The notes below the pieces were generated by a model that searched no databases, was not told where the DNA came from, and saw only the letters and a program-made list of their open reading frames with translations. From contig JAILFH010000006.1 of NCBI GenBank assembly GCA_024697645.1, positions 1-64,000 of the forward strand: a DNA stretch of 64,000 bases. Direction: 5' to 3'. The first letter of the stretch is position 1. Every line of letters begins with the position of its first letter. Positions 33,526 through 43,691 of the stretch are shown in pieces. The position numbers and the translations under genes are program-made. This DNA is from Prevotella sp. GTDB lineage: Bacteria; Bacteroidota; Bacteroidia; Bacteroidales; Bacteroidaceae.

Positions 33526-35817
33526 TTAGGTGTAGAGTCGCTTCAGTTTGTCGACATAAGCGTCAATAACGGCAACTGCAGTGATGTTTACAATGTCGCG
33601 AACGGTGCTTCCGAAATCGATGAAATGGATTGGTTTGTTCAGACCCATCTGGATTGGACCAATAATTTCAACGTCGGCATTCAACGACTGCAGCATCTTG
33701 TAACTGGAACGTGCTGAGGTCAGGTTGGGGAAGACAAGCGTGTTGACGTCCTTGCCCTTGAGTTTTGAGAACGGATAGATCTCATCACGCAGTTCCTTGT
33801 CAAGTGCAAATCCAATCTGCATCTCACCATCGACCGCCATATTCGGGAATAACTTCTGCAACTTCTCGACAGCATGTTTCATCTTCTGAGCACCCTGACT
33901 TGAGTCACTACCGAAGTTGGAGTGGGAGATGAGTGCCATTACGGGAGTCTCGTTGAAGAAACGGACTGTGCTCTCAGCCAGACGACCAATATCAACAAGC
34001 GTGTCGGTATCGGGGTTCTGATTGACGAGTGTGTCGGCAATATAGAGAGTTCCACGAGGTGAATTGATGATGTGCATAGTAGCAGGAGTCTTAAACTCAG
34101 GACGTATTCCGATAACTTCGTTGACAACTTTCAGCGTGTTGGAGTAACGTGTGTAGAGACCTGTGATGAAAGCATCAGCCTCACCTGTCTCGACCATCAT
34201 CATACCGAAGTAGTTGCGTTCATACATCTTGTCGCTTGCTTCCGTAAGCGTGTAGCCTTCACGTGCTCTCTTCTCTGTCAGGATGCGAGCATAGCGTTTG
34301 CGACGATCGTGCTCTGACGGATGACGAAGATTGAGCACCTCAATGCCGTCAAGGTTCAGGTCGAGTTGCTTGGCAAGTTTATTGATGATTTCGTCGTTAC
34401 CCAACAGAATCGGGGTGCAGAGTCCTTCGGCCTTCGCCTGTACAGCGGCACGAAGCATAGTGGGGTGAGCACCTTCAGCAAATACTACGCGCTGTGGATG
34501 AGCAGCAGCGGAAGCATAGAGTTTCTGAGTAAGTTTTGTCTCCTGACCAAGCATCACGCTCAGCGTGTCCTTGTATTCCTCCCAGTTGGTGATGGGCTTT
34601 CCGGCAACACCACTATCCATAGCGGCTTTAGCAACAGCAGCGCTCACCTCTGTGATGAGTCGTGGGTCGACAGGTTTCGGTATGAAATAATCGGGACCGA
34701 ACGTCAGGTTGTTTACCTTATATATATCGTTCACCACATCAGGCACGGGTTCCTTAGCCAATTTGGCAATAGCCAATGCTGCGGCCATCTTCATTTCCTC
34801 ATTGATGGCGTGAGCATGAACGTCGAGAGCACCGCGGAAGATGTAGGGGAATCCAATGACGTTGTTAATCTGGTTGGGATAATCTGAACGACCTGTTGCC
34901 ATCAGAACGTCAGGACGACTGTCCATAGCGTCTTCGTAGGAAATTTCAGGAACAGGGTTGGCGAGTGCGAAAACGATGGGGCGCTCAGCCATAGAGCGGA
35001 TCATGTCTTTCGAAACTATATTTCCCTTCGACAATCCAACGAACACATCGGCTCCGCGCATTGCTTCTTCGAGAGTATGAACATCGCGGCGGTCGGTAGC
35101 AAACATTTTCTTCTGCTCGGTAAGTTTCTCGCGGTCGCTGGTGATGACGCCCTTCGAGTCGAGCATAACGATGTTCTCCTTCTGAGCACCAAGAGCGCAA
35201 TAGAGTTTTGTGCAAGAAATGGCTGCAGCACCTGCTCCGTTGACAACAATCTTTACTTTGCTGATGTCCTTTCCTGCTACTTCGAGTGCATTCTTCAGAC
35301 CTGCTGCTGAGATGATAGCAGTTCCGTGCTGGTCGTCGTGCATAACAGGAATGTTCAGTGTGCGCTTCAGACGCTCTTCGATGTAGAAGCACTCAGGAGC
35401 CTTGATGTCCTCGAGGTTGATACCACCAAAGGTAGGAGCAATACGCTCGACAGCCTCGCAGAACTTTTCAGGGTCTTTCTCATCGACTTCGATGTCAAAA
35501 ACGTCGATTCCACCGTAGATTTTGAACAGCAGACCCTTACCTTCCATAACGGGTTTGCCGCTCATAGCACCAATGTCACCAAGTCCAAGAACGGCAGTTC
35601 CGTTGGAGATAACGGCAACGAGGTTTCCTTTGTCAGTGTACTTGTAAACAGAATCTGGGTCTTCCTGAATCTCGAGACAGGGATAAGCTACGCCCGGAGA
35701 ATAAGCCAGCGACAAGTCTGTTTGGGTGCGATAAGGTTTGGTCGGTTTGACTTCAATTTTACCAGGTCGGCCATTGGTGTGATATTCCAAAGCCGCCTCT
35801 TTTGTAATCTTTACCAT
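33526..35817 (-). CDS. maeB: NADP-dependent malic enzyme with phosphotransacetylase-like domain
   Basis: Converts malate to pyruvate and CO2 with NADP+. The N-terminal half is a malic enzyme: [50 protein letters not shown] and the NADP-binding [12 protein letters not shown]. From about residue 430 it carries a phosphate acetyl/butyryltransferase-like domain ([16 protein letters not shown] and a C-terminal [15 protein letters not shown]) that is regulatory in the well-studied homologues. The 763 residues match the multimodular MaeB type. It lies 75 bp downstream of kdsB. Confidence 0.96.
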   Translation of the reverse strand: MVKITKEAALEYHTNGRPGKIEVKPTKPYRTQTDLSLAYSPGVAYPCLEIQEDPDSVYKYTDKGNLVAVISNGTAVLGLGDIGAMSGKPVMEGKGLLFKIYGGIDVFDIEVDEKDPEKFCEAVERIAPTFGGINLEDIKAPECFYIEERLKRTLNIPVMHDDQHGTAIISAAGLKNALEVAGKDISKVKIVVNGAGAAAISCTKLYCALGAQKENIVMLDSKGVITSDREKLTEQKKMFATDRRDVHTLEEAMRGADVFVGLSKGNIVSKDMIRSMAERPIVFALANPVPEISYEDAMDSRPDVLMATGRSDYPNQINNVIGFPYIFRGALDVHAHAINEEMKMAAALAIAKLAKEPVPDVVNDIYKVNNLTFGPDYFIPKPVDPRLITEVSAAVAKAAMDSGVAGKPITNWEEYKDTLSVMLGQETKLTQKLYASAAAHPQRVVFAEGAHPTMLRAAVQAKAEGLCTPILLGNDEIINKLAKQLDLNLDGIEVLNLRHPSEHDRRKRYARILTEKRAREGYTLTEASDKMYERNYFGMMMVETGEADAFITGLYTRYSNTLKVVNEVIGIRPEFKTPATMHIINSPRGTLYIADTLVNQNPDTDTLVDIGRLAESTVRFFNETPVMALISHSNFGSDSSQGAQKMKHAVEKLQKLFPNMAVDGEMQIGFALDKELRDEIYPFSKLKGKDVNTLVFPNLTSARSSYKMLQSLNADVEIIGPIQMGLNKPIHFIDFGSTVRDIVNITAVAVIDAYVDKLKRLYT

Positions 35818-35892
35818 AGACGTGTGGATTTTTAGTAATTATATTAAATTTTGATGATACTTGGATGTAAAATGAGAAACGACGAGATGTTC

Positions 35893-36636
35893 CTATTTGA
35901 AGTTTTTGAGGAATTCTTCTGCTCGGGCTAAATCGTCTGGTGTGTCGATACCGATGGTTTCAATATCTGTCTTGGCTACACGGATACGATAGCCATTTTG
36001 CAGCCAACGGAGTTGTTCGAGGCTTTCGGCCAATTCGAGTGAAGATTGTGGCAAAAGGGTTACTTCACGAAGAACTTCACGCCGATAGGCATAGAGACCA
36101 ATGTGCTTGAGGAAAGGATAATGACTGAGCCACTCTGCTTGCTCCTTACCACGAACGAAGGGTATGATGCTGCGTGAGAAATAGAGTGCAAACCCTTGAT
36201 TGTCTACTACAATCTTGGGGGAATTGGGATTTGCGACGCTTTCCATATCGGCAAACGGTTTTCCCAGTGTAGCAATCTGAGTGGCAGGATTGTCGAAACA
36301 ATGACAGAGTGATTCTATCTGTGATGGATGAATGAAAGGTTCGTCTCCTTGAACATTGATGACTACGTCAGCCTGAGTTCCAATCTTCTCAACTGCCTCC
36401 TGAAGACGGTCAGTGCCACTTCGATGATTGGGGGAAGTCATCACGGCCTTGCCTCCAAACTCAGTGACCGTATGGAAAATACGATCATCATCGGTAGCAA
36501 CATAAACATCAGTGATAACTTTAGAAACCTGTTCGTAAACACGCTGAATAACGGGCTTACCACCGAGTTGGGCAAGCGGTTTGCCCGGGAAGCGTGTAGA
36601 GGCGTAGCGAGCAGGAATAATCGCAATAAACTTCAT
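35893..36636 (-). CDS. kdsB: 3-deoxy-manno-octulosonate cytidylyltransferase
   Basis: Activates Kdo with CTP to CMP-Kdo for the inner core of lipopolysaccharide. Motifs are the N-terminal nucleotide-binding IIPARYASTRFPGKPLA, VATDDDRI, TSPNHRSGTDR, VINVQGDEPF, and the C-terminal IDTPDDLARAEEFL. The 247 residues are normal. No promoter of the usual form was seen in the 158 bp upstream. Confidence 0.97.
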   Translation of the reverse strand: MKFIAIIPARYASTRFPGKPLAQLGGKPVIQRVYEQVSKVITDVYVATDDDRIFHTVTEFGGKAVMTSPNHRSGTDRLQEAVEKIGTQADVVINVQGDEPFIHPSQIESLCHCFDNPATQIATLGKPFADMESVANPNSPKIVVDNQGFALYFSRSIIPFVRGKEQAEWLSHYPFLKHIGLYAYRREVLREVTLLPQSSLELAESLEQLRWLQNGYRIRVAKTDIETIGIDTPDDLARAEEFLKNFK

Positions 36637-36794
36637 GGTCTCGAAACTTTTATGTTTAAGGAAGTATCTCGCAGACCTCTCAATGATTGAAGGGGAGAGA
36701 AAGAATGCTTCTAATTATTTTCTATATCTTTTTTGAGCCAGAACTTTTATGACTCTTTGAATTAAGGACTCGAATTTCTGTGATCAACACACAA

Positions 36795-38330
36795 CTATCT
36801 CGATGAACGATAGCCTTCGAGCAGTATATATTTGCGTCGCATCATGCGGTTATAGATATTCCGCAGCCAAATCTTATGTGTGACAATGAAACCGATTCCA
36901 ACAATCATCATGATGATATAAGCCACAGTGTCGCTGAGGAATGCTTGCAAAATGCTGATGAACATGATGGGGAAGAAGAATGCTACGAGTTGGACAACTA
37001 CCTGATAGTAGTTGTTTTCCATACCGTTCTTGCTGACAAACTTCGTGTTGAGAGGCACTGTCTGCTTATTGTATACAGCCATCTGGAACAGGATGAAATA
37101 TTGGAATCCTGCAGTGAATAGTCCATAAGAAACCAACAGGAGCAGTGGCCATTTGCCTGTAAATACCGTTGGGAGCATCAGCAGGAAGGGTAGGGGGAGT
37201 AGGGCGCAATAGAAGATGTATTTTGCGCGCAGTAGTTTCAGAATGTTCTCCCGACGAACCATCAGACAATCGATGTAGTTGCCTTCGTTCGACATAATGC
37301 GAATGAGCATCATTGCTCCATAGACCACAAAGTTGTAGATGCACCAGAAGTTAGTCATGAACTGCCCATCGTAAACATCAGTCAAGGCAATAACAAGACT
37401 AATGAGGAATACAAAGCATGTAGCAAAGATAAACGATTTGCGAGGGTTCTTGTTGCGTAGAATCGTCTTGATTTCGAGTTTCAGATATTGACCAACGTCG
37501 CCATAACGGTCGAACATCGCCATCTGACTTACTGAGTGCAGGTGGGTTTGCTCGGTCTTCGAAACTTCGCTCATGATGCTTGCCATTTGCAGTCGACGGT
37601 TAATGGCGGTGAAGACTACCAAGAACAACAACGCCAGTAGATAGGGCCATAGTCTCCCTGCGCTAATAGCGGTTCCGGCTGATGCATAGAGATCAAAGAA
37701 ATTATCCCATCCCTTCTCGCTTCCACCTTTTATTATAATAGGTAAGGCAACAATCGCGTAAAAGACAATGGGCAGAATCCACCAAAGCACATGGCGATTG
37801 ATAAGCGTTCTAACTATTGCATACCATTGACTATTGGCCAGAATGAGTAAATAGTAGCAGAAAAGGAAGCCGAGGGTCACCCAAATGCCTTCAGAGAAGA
37901 CTATTGACATAAGGGCATATGGAAGGAGCATTGCAAACCAAATTACATTTCCCCAGGTGAAGAGCGAAGTGGAAATGAAGGTGTCAATACACAACTGGCG
38001 CGGAATGGGCAATAGCAGGTAGGGCTTGATGATCTGAGAGGGAGTTTGCTGAGCAAGAAACCGGAAAAGAAAATCGATGAGCAGAATAAATGGGGCAATG
38101 CCCATCATCAACTCTACTGCTGTCTGAGTAGCACTACTATTTGCAATAAGTGCTAACATTACGGCAAAGAACATCAGATAGGCAATCATGAAACCCGAAA
38201 GTACATAGATGAGTACTTTCGCAGTCTTATTCTGCTCGTAATTGATTGCACGTTTCTCCGCCAATTTGCGATGTTGACGCAGGGCCTTGTAAAGGTTGTA
38301 GACGTGCTTGTTAATCGGATAACTTTTCAT
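36795..38330 (-). CDS. DUF5687 family ABC-type membrane protein
   Basis: A 511-residue polytopic inner-membrane protein with about 10-12 transmembrane helices. It fits the DUF5687 family of putative ABC exporter permeases of Bacteroidetes. The first 35 residues are basic and cytoplasmic; helices begin at about residue 38. No ATPase gene is adjacent; the lone ATPase at 9517-10257 is the likely partner. The gene follows lolA by 38 bp, so the two may be cotranscribed. Substrate unknown. Confidence 0.82.
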   Translation of the reverse strand: MKSYPINKHVYNLYKALRQHRKLAEKRAINYEQNKTAKVLIYVLSGFMIAYLMFFAVMLALIANSSATQTAVELMMGIAPFILLIDFLFRFLAQQTPSQIIKPYLLLPIPRQLCIDTFISTSLFTWGNVIWFAMLLPYALMSIVFSEGIWVTLGFLFCYYLLILANSQWYAIVRTLINRHVLWWILPIVFYAIVALPIIIKGGSEKGWDNFFDLYASAGTAISAGRLWPYLLALLFLVVFTAINRRLQMASIMSEVSKTEQTHLHSVSQMAMFDRYGDVGQYLKLEIKTILRNKNPRKSFIFATCFVFLISLVIALTDVYDGQFMTNFWCIYNFVVYGAMMLIRIMSNEGNYIDCLMVRRENILKLLRAKYIFYCALLPLPFLLMLPTVFTGKWPLLLLVSYGLFTAGFQYFILFQMAVYNKQTVPLNTKFVSKNGMENNYYQVVVQLVAFFFPIMFISILQAFLSDTVAYIIMMIVGIGFIVTHKIWLRNIYNRMMRRKYILLEGYRSSR

Positions 38331-38368
38331 TTTATATTATTTGTTCAGCGCTGCAATCTCCACTTACT

Positions 38369-39037
38369 TTATCTGAGATCAACGACTTCTGCTGTTGGGA
38401 AGTCTTTCTGCCTGAAAACGAAAGTGGCGTCAGCCTGATTCTTCGCTTGGAAACCTGTAATGGTGATTGTGGTCCAAGTTCCACCCTCGCGCATCTTGAT
38501 TTGTGAGGGCTTATATGTTTTGGCGTTCACGAGAATATACATCTCCTGAACAGAGCGCTGCTTGTTCTGTGCCACGAGGTGAACATTATAGTTTTGCCCA
38601 CTCTTTGTCATTGAAAGTTTGTAGCCCTGCTTATACATGTTGATGAATTTGTACGGATTCATCGCCATTTGCTGGGCCTCTGTAGGTGTGGAGACATTCA
38701 CTTCGTCGGTTGACTTCATATAACTCCACTGGGTTTTACCATTGAACCAAACGATGGCCTGAGGAGTGCGAGCGTGAAACTTGTTACCCTTGATAGCAAT
38801 TGTACCAGATGTTGAACCAATCTTCGGACTTGAGATCTTGAAGGAAGCACTTGCTCCTCCCTTTCGACCAATGACCGAAGCAGTCTTGTCAAGCACCTTA
38901 CGGGCTTGGGTAGCATTGCTTGTTGATGACTTAGTTGCAGTAACCGTCTTTTGTTGGGCTGTTACTTCTGTAAATGTATGAGCACTGGCGCAAATAGCAG
39001 AGAGTGCTACGATTGATGTCAATATCAGTTTTTTCAT
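38369..39037 (-). CDS. lolA: LolA-like outer-membrane lipoprotein carrier
   Basis: A 222-residue periplasmic protein with a signal peptide (to about residue 19, ending CASA-H). LolA-like carriers take lipoproteins from the inner membrane to the outer membrane. Supporting segments are ASASFKISSPKIGSTSGTIA, the WFNGKTQWSYMKSTDEVNVS strand pair, and LVAQNKQRSVQEMYILVNAK. It lies between ftsK (156 bp upstream) and the DUF5687 gene. Overall fold assignment is good; strict orthology to LolA is less certain. Confidence 0.83.
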   Translation of the reverse strand: MKKLILTSIVALSAICASAHTFTEVTAQQKTVTATKSSTSNATQARKVLDKTASVIGRKGGASASFKISSPKIGSTSGTIAIKGNKFHARTPQAIVWFNGKTQWSYMKSTDEVNVSTPTEAQQMAMNPYKFINMYKQGYKLSMTKSGQNYNVHLVAQNKQRSVQEMYILVNAKTYKPSQIKMREGGTWTTITITGFQAKNQADATFVFRQKDFPTAEVVDLR

Positions 39038-39193
39038 TCTTCTAATCTCCTTTGTTTTCCTTTATGACGAACGAAGAGTTCGAAAGTTTGCTCGCTTTTC
39101 GTTTATTTAACGAATGGAATGTTCTTCGTCAAATCCCTTTTGTCAGGAAACAAAGTACATCTCTATCTGCTTTTATCAGTAAAAATATGTTGT

Positions 39194-41638
39194 CTATTTT
39201 CTCAATCGGGTCAACAACTCGTTGAGCGAATTCTCATCAGTGATAAGTACGTCGCGAGGCTTACTGCCAAAGGCCTCACCCACAACGCCTGCTTCATGCA
39301 ACTGATCCATCAGACGGCCAGCACGATTGTAGCCAATAGAGAAGCGACGCTGAATCATACTTGTAGAACCTTGCTGAGTCATAACGATTGCACGAGCAGC
39401 ATCTTCAAACAATGGGTCGAGTGGGCCAGAGGCTCCACCACCTCCACCAGTTGCGCCTCCATCGCCACCTTCCTGTGCAGGTTCAGGCAATTCGAGTGGT
39501 TCAACGGGACCGGGCTGGGCTTCCACATATTTATTAATGCGTTCTACCTCAGGTGTATCAACGAATGCACATTGTACACGTACTGGTTCACTTCCTATGA
39601 GAATGAGCATATCGCCTCGTCCTACGAGTTGGTCTGCTCCCTTTTGATCGAGAATAGTGCGGGAGTCAATTTGTGACATCACGCGGAACGCCATACGACC
39701 AGGGAAGTTTGCCTTAATAGTACCTGTAATGATATTAGTTGTAGGACGCTGGGTTGCAATAATCATGTGAATACCTACGGCACGTGCTAACTGGGCAATA
39801 CGTGCAATCGGAAGTTCGATTTCCTTTCCTGCTGTCATAATCAAATCACCGAACTCATCGATGATAACGACGATATAAGGCATATAATCGTGGCCCTTTG
39901 TAGGGTCAAGCAGGTGATTAATGAACTTCTCGTTGTATTCTTTAATATTTCGGGCACGTGCCATCTTTAGAAGGTCGTAGCGGGAATCCATCAGTTTGCA
40001 GAGTGAGTTAAGTGTGCGAACTACCTTTGTTACGTCGGTGATGATAGGCTCTTCCTCGTTCTCTGGAAGTGTAGCCATAAAGTGATTGGCAAGAGGAGCA
40101 TAAACACTGAACTCAACCTTCTTTGGGTCGACAAGAACGAGTTTTAACTCATTCGGGTGCTTCTTGTAGAGTAGGGAGGTGATAATGGCATTCAGACCTA
40201 CAGACTTACCCTGACCTGTTGCACCAGCAACCAACAAATGAGGAATCTTAGCCAAATCAGCCATATAGACCTCATTGGTAATAGTCTTACCCAATGCAAT
40301 CGGCAGTTCCATCTTGGCTTCCTGGAACTTCCTCGAATTTAAGATGCTTTCCATCGAAACGATATTGGCCTTCTTGTTCGGAACCTCAATACCAATAGTT
40401 CCCTTACCAGGCATTGGCGCAATAATACGAATACCGAGTGCAGCCAGATTTAGTGCAATATCTTTCTCAAGGTTTTGAATTCTCGAAATACGAACACCTT
40501 CCGCAGGAGTAATCTCATAAAGCGTAATGGTCGGACCAACTGTTGCCTTAATTTCCTTAATGGCAACGCCAAATGAACTCAGCACTTCAACAATGCGCTG
40601 ATTGTTGGCCTTGATTTCCTCCATATCAACCTCAGGCTTCCCTGAATTGTCGTATTTCTTCAACAAGTCGAGCGTGGGGAACTTATAGTTGAGGAATGGT
40701 TCGCGAGGATTAATCGGTGTGCTGAGATCAGGCTTAGTAGTCAAAGTCTTGCCTGATGCTTCGACTTCTCCCTTTCCAACCTCAACCGTAAGTGCTGATT
40801 CCTCAGGGGTCTTGGGCTCTTTTGGAGTTTTAACTTTGGAAGAACCATCAGTAGGTAGGTCAACCACAACGGCTTTATCGTCCTCTGCAGGTATTTCAGT
40901 CTTGTCAATCACCCCATTATATGTTGGTTCGTCTTCATCAAGTGTCGATGAAACCTCAGATTCTTGGTCTTTGGACTGATTGTTTGTGACTGTAAACTTA
41001 ATTTTCGATGTGAGATATTTCACTGGGTTCAACGCCTTGCGGACAACTTCAATCGTTTCTGCACTCAGGTAAGTGAGATACGCCAATGCGACAAGAATAA
41101 GAATTGCAGTAAGTCCCGGAGGTCCCATGATGTTTTCCATTTGCTGAACACAGAAAAGGCCATGATTGCCGCCTGGATTAAACACCTGATCGCCCATGAT
41201 GGGAGTCAGGAATTTCGCAAATGTTATTGAACTCCAGACCATGATAATTGTAAGCCCGAAGAACCACTTCCACAAATTCACCTTGTAGGCACGCATCAGT
41301 TGCAATCCTACGAGAATGATGAAAATAGGAATGAAAAAAGCAGGAAGTCCGAAGTTGACAGTAATAAGGGTATAAGCGATGATGGCTCCGATGGAACCGC
41401 AATAATTTGCAAATTGACGGTCGCTATTCAGCCATTCTCCTGGTCTGAGGTCTTCCAATATGCTTTGGTCGGCCTGACCTGTTTTAAAGTAAGAAATCAT
41501 TGCTATTGTGATATAGATAGCAATTCCAATGAGAATCAATCCAAGTACAAAGTCTGTCTTCTCATTGCTTAAAATATTTTGAAATCCGACCGCTTGACCT
41601 ACATTTTTAGGCTTACGCTCAGTTTTTTTCTTTGCCAT
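39194..41638 (-). CDS. ftsK: DNA translocase FtsK
   Basis: Septal motor that pumps chromosome DNA and assists dimer resolution. The N-terminal domain has four or five transmembrane helices (about 30-195), followed by an acidic/Pro linker (about 220-310). The motor spans about 330-700 with Walker A GATGQGKS (472-479) and Walker B IVVIIDEFGDL. A gamma winged-helix domain is at the C-terminus (SMIQRRFSIGYNRAGRLMDQ). The 814 residues are typical for Bacteroidetes. It is divergent from the exonuclease gene, and both have -7 boxes in the 108-bp gap. Confidence 0.97.
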   Translation of the reverse strand: MAKKKTERKPKNVGQAVGFQNILSNEKTDFVLGLILIGIAIYITIAMISYFKTGQADQSILEDLRPGEWLNSDRQFANYCGSIGAIIAYTLITVNFGLPAFFIPIFIILVGLQLMRAYKVNLWKWFFGLTIIMVWSSITFAKFLTPIMGDQVFNPGGNHGLFCVQQMENIMGPPGLTAILILVALAYLTYLSAETIEVVRKALNPVKYLTSKIKFTVTNNQSKDQESEVSSTLDEDEPTYNGVIDKTEIPAEDDKAVVVDLPTDGSSKVKTPKEPKTPEESALTVEVGKGEVEASGKTLTTKPDLSTPINPREPFLNYKFPTLDLLKKYDNSGKPEVDMEEIKANNQRIVEVLSSFGVAIKEIKATVGPTITLYEITPAEGVRISRIQNLEKDIALNLAALGIRIIAPMPGKGTIGIEVPNKKANIVSMESILNSRKFQEAKMELPIALGKTITNEVYMADLAKIPHLLVAGATGQGKSVGLNAIITSLLYKKHPNELKLVLVDPKKVEFSVYAPLANHFMATLPENEEEPIITDVTKVVRTLNSLCKLMDSRYDLLKMARARNIKEYNEKFINHLLDPTKGHDYMPYIVVIIDEFGDLIMTAGKEIELPIARIAQLARAVGIHMIIATQRPTTNIITGTIKANFPGRMAFRVMSQIDSRTILDQKGADQLVGRGDMLILIGSEPVRVQCAFVDTPEVERINKYVEAQPGPVEPLELPEPAQEGGDGGATGGGGGASGPLDPLFEDAARAIVMTQQGSTSMIQRRFSIGYNRAGRLMDQLHEAGVVGEAFGSKPRDVLITDENSLNELLTRLRK

Positions 41639-41664
41639 ATTGTCCTTTTTTATGAATTTAACTG

Positions 41665-41672
41665 CAAAATTA
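41665..41672 (-). promoter_or_regulatory. promoter -7 box (TAATTTTG) for ftsK
   Basis: Minus-strand TAATTTTG about 27 bp before the ftsK ATG. Confidence 0.7.
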
Positions 41673-41716
41673 CTGGAAAAAACTCATATTCAGTCACATT
41701 TTCGCACTTTTTTTTC

Positions 41717-41724
41717 TAATTTTG
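41717..41724 (+). promoter_or_regulatory. promoter -7 box (TAATTTTG) for the exonuclease gene
   Basis: TAATTTTG 22 bp before the ATG at 41747. It is back to back with the ftsK promoter. Confidence 0.7.
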
Positions 41725-41746
41725 CACTTTGATAGTGATAAAAAAG

Positions 41747-42376
41747 ATGAAAAAAGTCATTTATAACAAATTTGATAAGGCCCAAATCACTCAAATGCCA
41801 GTAGTTTCGTTTCCAGGACGAATCATTGTAATTATTTCTCCAGGCGAAACAGAAAAGGCTGTTGACTATTTACTTTCTCAGCCTATTCTTGGTGTTGATA
41901 CTGAAACAAGGCCCTCTTTCAAGAAGGGCGAACAGCATAAAGTAGCATTACTGCAGGTCTCGACGCCCGATACTTGTTTTCTATTCCGTCTGAATACAAC
42001 GGGAATGACTCCAGCTATTATCCGATTCCTTGAAGACACAACAGTTCCTAAAGTTGGTCTCTCTTGGCACGACGACTTGCTTTCTCTGAAACGCCGTAAG
42101 GAGTTTAATCCTGGATTGTTTGTGGAACTTCAGTCACTTGTCAAGGAGATTGGCATCGAGGATATGAGTTTGCAAAAACTTTACGCTAATCTATTCCATA
42201 AGAAAATAAATAAACGTCAACAACTTTCAAATTGGGATAGAGACGTACTTGACGATAAACAAAAACTCTATGCAGCAACGGACGCATGGGCCTGTATCAA
42301 TATCTATCGTGAAATTGTGAGACTTCAGGATGGGAAGGATTATGAACTTCGCATAGTTGCTGAAGGTGAGCAATAG
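41747..42376 (+). CDS. 3'-5' exonuclease domain protein (RNase D-like, DEDDy)
   Basis: A 209-residue protein consisting of one DEDDy exonuclease domain, as in RNase D and WRN, without HRDC domains. The metal ligands are visible: GVDTET (Asp, Glu), GLSWHDDLLSL (Asp) and YAATDAWACINIY (Tyr and Asp of motif III). The substrate (tRNA 3' ends or DNA) is not known. The ATG at 41747 is favoured by the nearby promoter over a TTG at 41729. It probably leads an operon with the methyltransferase and tilS. Confidence 0.9.
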   Translation: MKKVIYNKFDKAQITQMPVVSFPGRIIVIISPGETEKAVDYLLSQPILGVDTETRPSFKKGEQHKVALLQVSTPDTCFLFRLNTTGMTPAIIRFLEDTTVPKVGLSWHDDLLSLKRRKEFNPGLFVELQSLVKEIGIEDMSLQKLYANLFHKKINKRQQLSNWDRDVLDDKQKLYAATDAWACINIYREIVRLQDGKDYELRIVAEGEQ

Positions 42377-42451
42377 TGTATGTTTGTTTGGAAAAATGAC
42401 GAATTAGACCATTTTATTTTAAAAATGGTTGAAGGAAGAAATAAACGAAAT

Positions 42452-43636
42452 ATGAATTATAAGACAATTACACTAAAACGCGGCAAAGATAGTTCACTCC
42501 GACGCTTTCACCCTTGGGTATTTTCGGGTGCTATTCTTCGTGCTGATGAAGGCATTGAAGAAGGCGAATTTGTGCGCTTGCTAACAGAAAACGGTGATTT
42601 CATCGCAGTTGGGCAAGCCCAGATTGGTTCAATTACTGTGAGAGTTCTGTCGTTTGAAGATATAAAAATTGACAAAAACTTCTGGCGTGAGCGACTGGCA
42701 TCTGCACTTCAGGTACGTATTTCAATCGGTTTGGCAGATAATCCGCAGAATAATACCTATCGATTGGTTCATGGTGAAGGTGACAATTTACCAGGATTGG
42801 TTGTAGACTGTTATGGTCAGACGGCTGTGATGCAAGCACATAGTGTTGGTATTCATGTTTGTAGGAACGAAATTGCAGAGGCATTGGTCGAAGTGATGGG
42901 CGAACGCATCAAACATGTTTATTATAAAAGTGAAACCACTTTGCCCTATAAAGCAGAACTTGGACAAGAAAACGGCTTTATCTATGGCGGAAGTGATGAA
43001 AATATTGCAATAGAAAATGGTTTGAAGTTCCGAGTAGATTGGCTTCGTGGCCAAAAGACTGGCTTCTTTGTAGATCAACGCGAAAACCGTAGTTTGTTGG
43101 AACAATATTCAAAGGGTCGCAGCGTGTTGAATATGTTTTGCTACACAGGTGGTTTTTCTGTTTATGCTATGCGAGGCGGTGCACATTTGGTGCATTCAGT
43201 CGATAGCAGCGCCAAAGCCATTGAACTTACTAACAAAAATGTTGCAATGAATTTTCCTGACGACCAAAGGCATGCAGCATTTTGTGATGATGCGTTTAAA
43301 TTTCTCGATTCCAACGAAAATAAGTACGATTTGATTATTCTTGATCCTCCTGCATTTGCCAAACATCGTGGTGCACTTCATAATGCGTTGAAGGGCTACA
43401 CAAGATTAAATGCTCGAGGTTTTGAGAGTATTAAGAAAGGTGGAATTATGTTTACTTTCAGTTGCAGTCAAGTGGTAACTAAGGATAATTTCCGTAATGC
43501 TGTCTTTACTGCAGCCGCTCAAGCAGGGCGTAAAGTGCGTATTCTTCATCAACTTCATCAACCTGCTGACCATCCGATTAATATCTATCATCCTGAAGGT
43601 GAATATTTGAAGGGTTTAGTGCTTTATGTAGAATAA
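42452..43636 (+). CDS. rlmI: class I SAM-dependent rRNA methyltransferase (RlmI-like)
   Basis: A 394-residue protein related to RlmI, which methylates C5 of a cytosine in 23S rRNA. The N-terminal PUA domain (about 1-75) contains RRFHPWVFSGAI. A middle region holds the DCYGQTAVMQAHS segment. The Rossmann domain has motif I NMFCYTGGFSVYAM and motif IV LDPPAFAK. The start at 42452 (MNYKTITLKRGK) fits homologues; 24 further codons upstream are open but unlike the family. The symbol is by similarity; the target base is not proven. Confidence 0.92.
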   Translation: MNYKTITLKRGKDSSLRRFHPWVFSGAILRADEGIEEGEFVRLLTENGDFIAVGQAQIGSITVRVLSFEDIKIDKNFWRERLASALQVRISIGLADNPQNNTYRLVHGEGDNLPGLVVDCYGQTAVMQAHSVGIHVCRNEIAEALVEVMGERIKHVYYKSETTLPYKAELGQENGFIYGGSDENIAIENGLKFRVDWLRGQKTGFFVDQRENRSLLEQYSKGRSVLNMFCYTGGFSVYAMRGGAHLVHSVDSSAKAIELTNKNVAMNFPDDQRHAAFCDDAFKFLDSNENKYDLIILDPPAFAKHRGALHNALKGYTRLNARGFESIKKGGIMFTFSCSQVVTKDNFRNAVFTAAAQAGRKVRILHQLHQPADHPINIYHPEGEYLKGLVLYVE

Positions 43637-43691
43637 ATGTTGAGAGCAAATTAATCAACGAATATCGTAAATCAAGAAGTCCTCTATAGAG

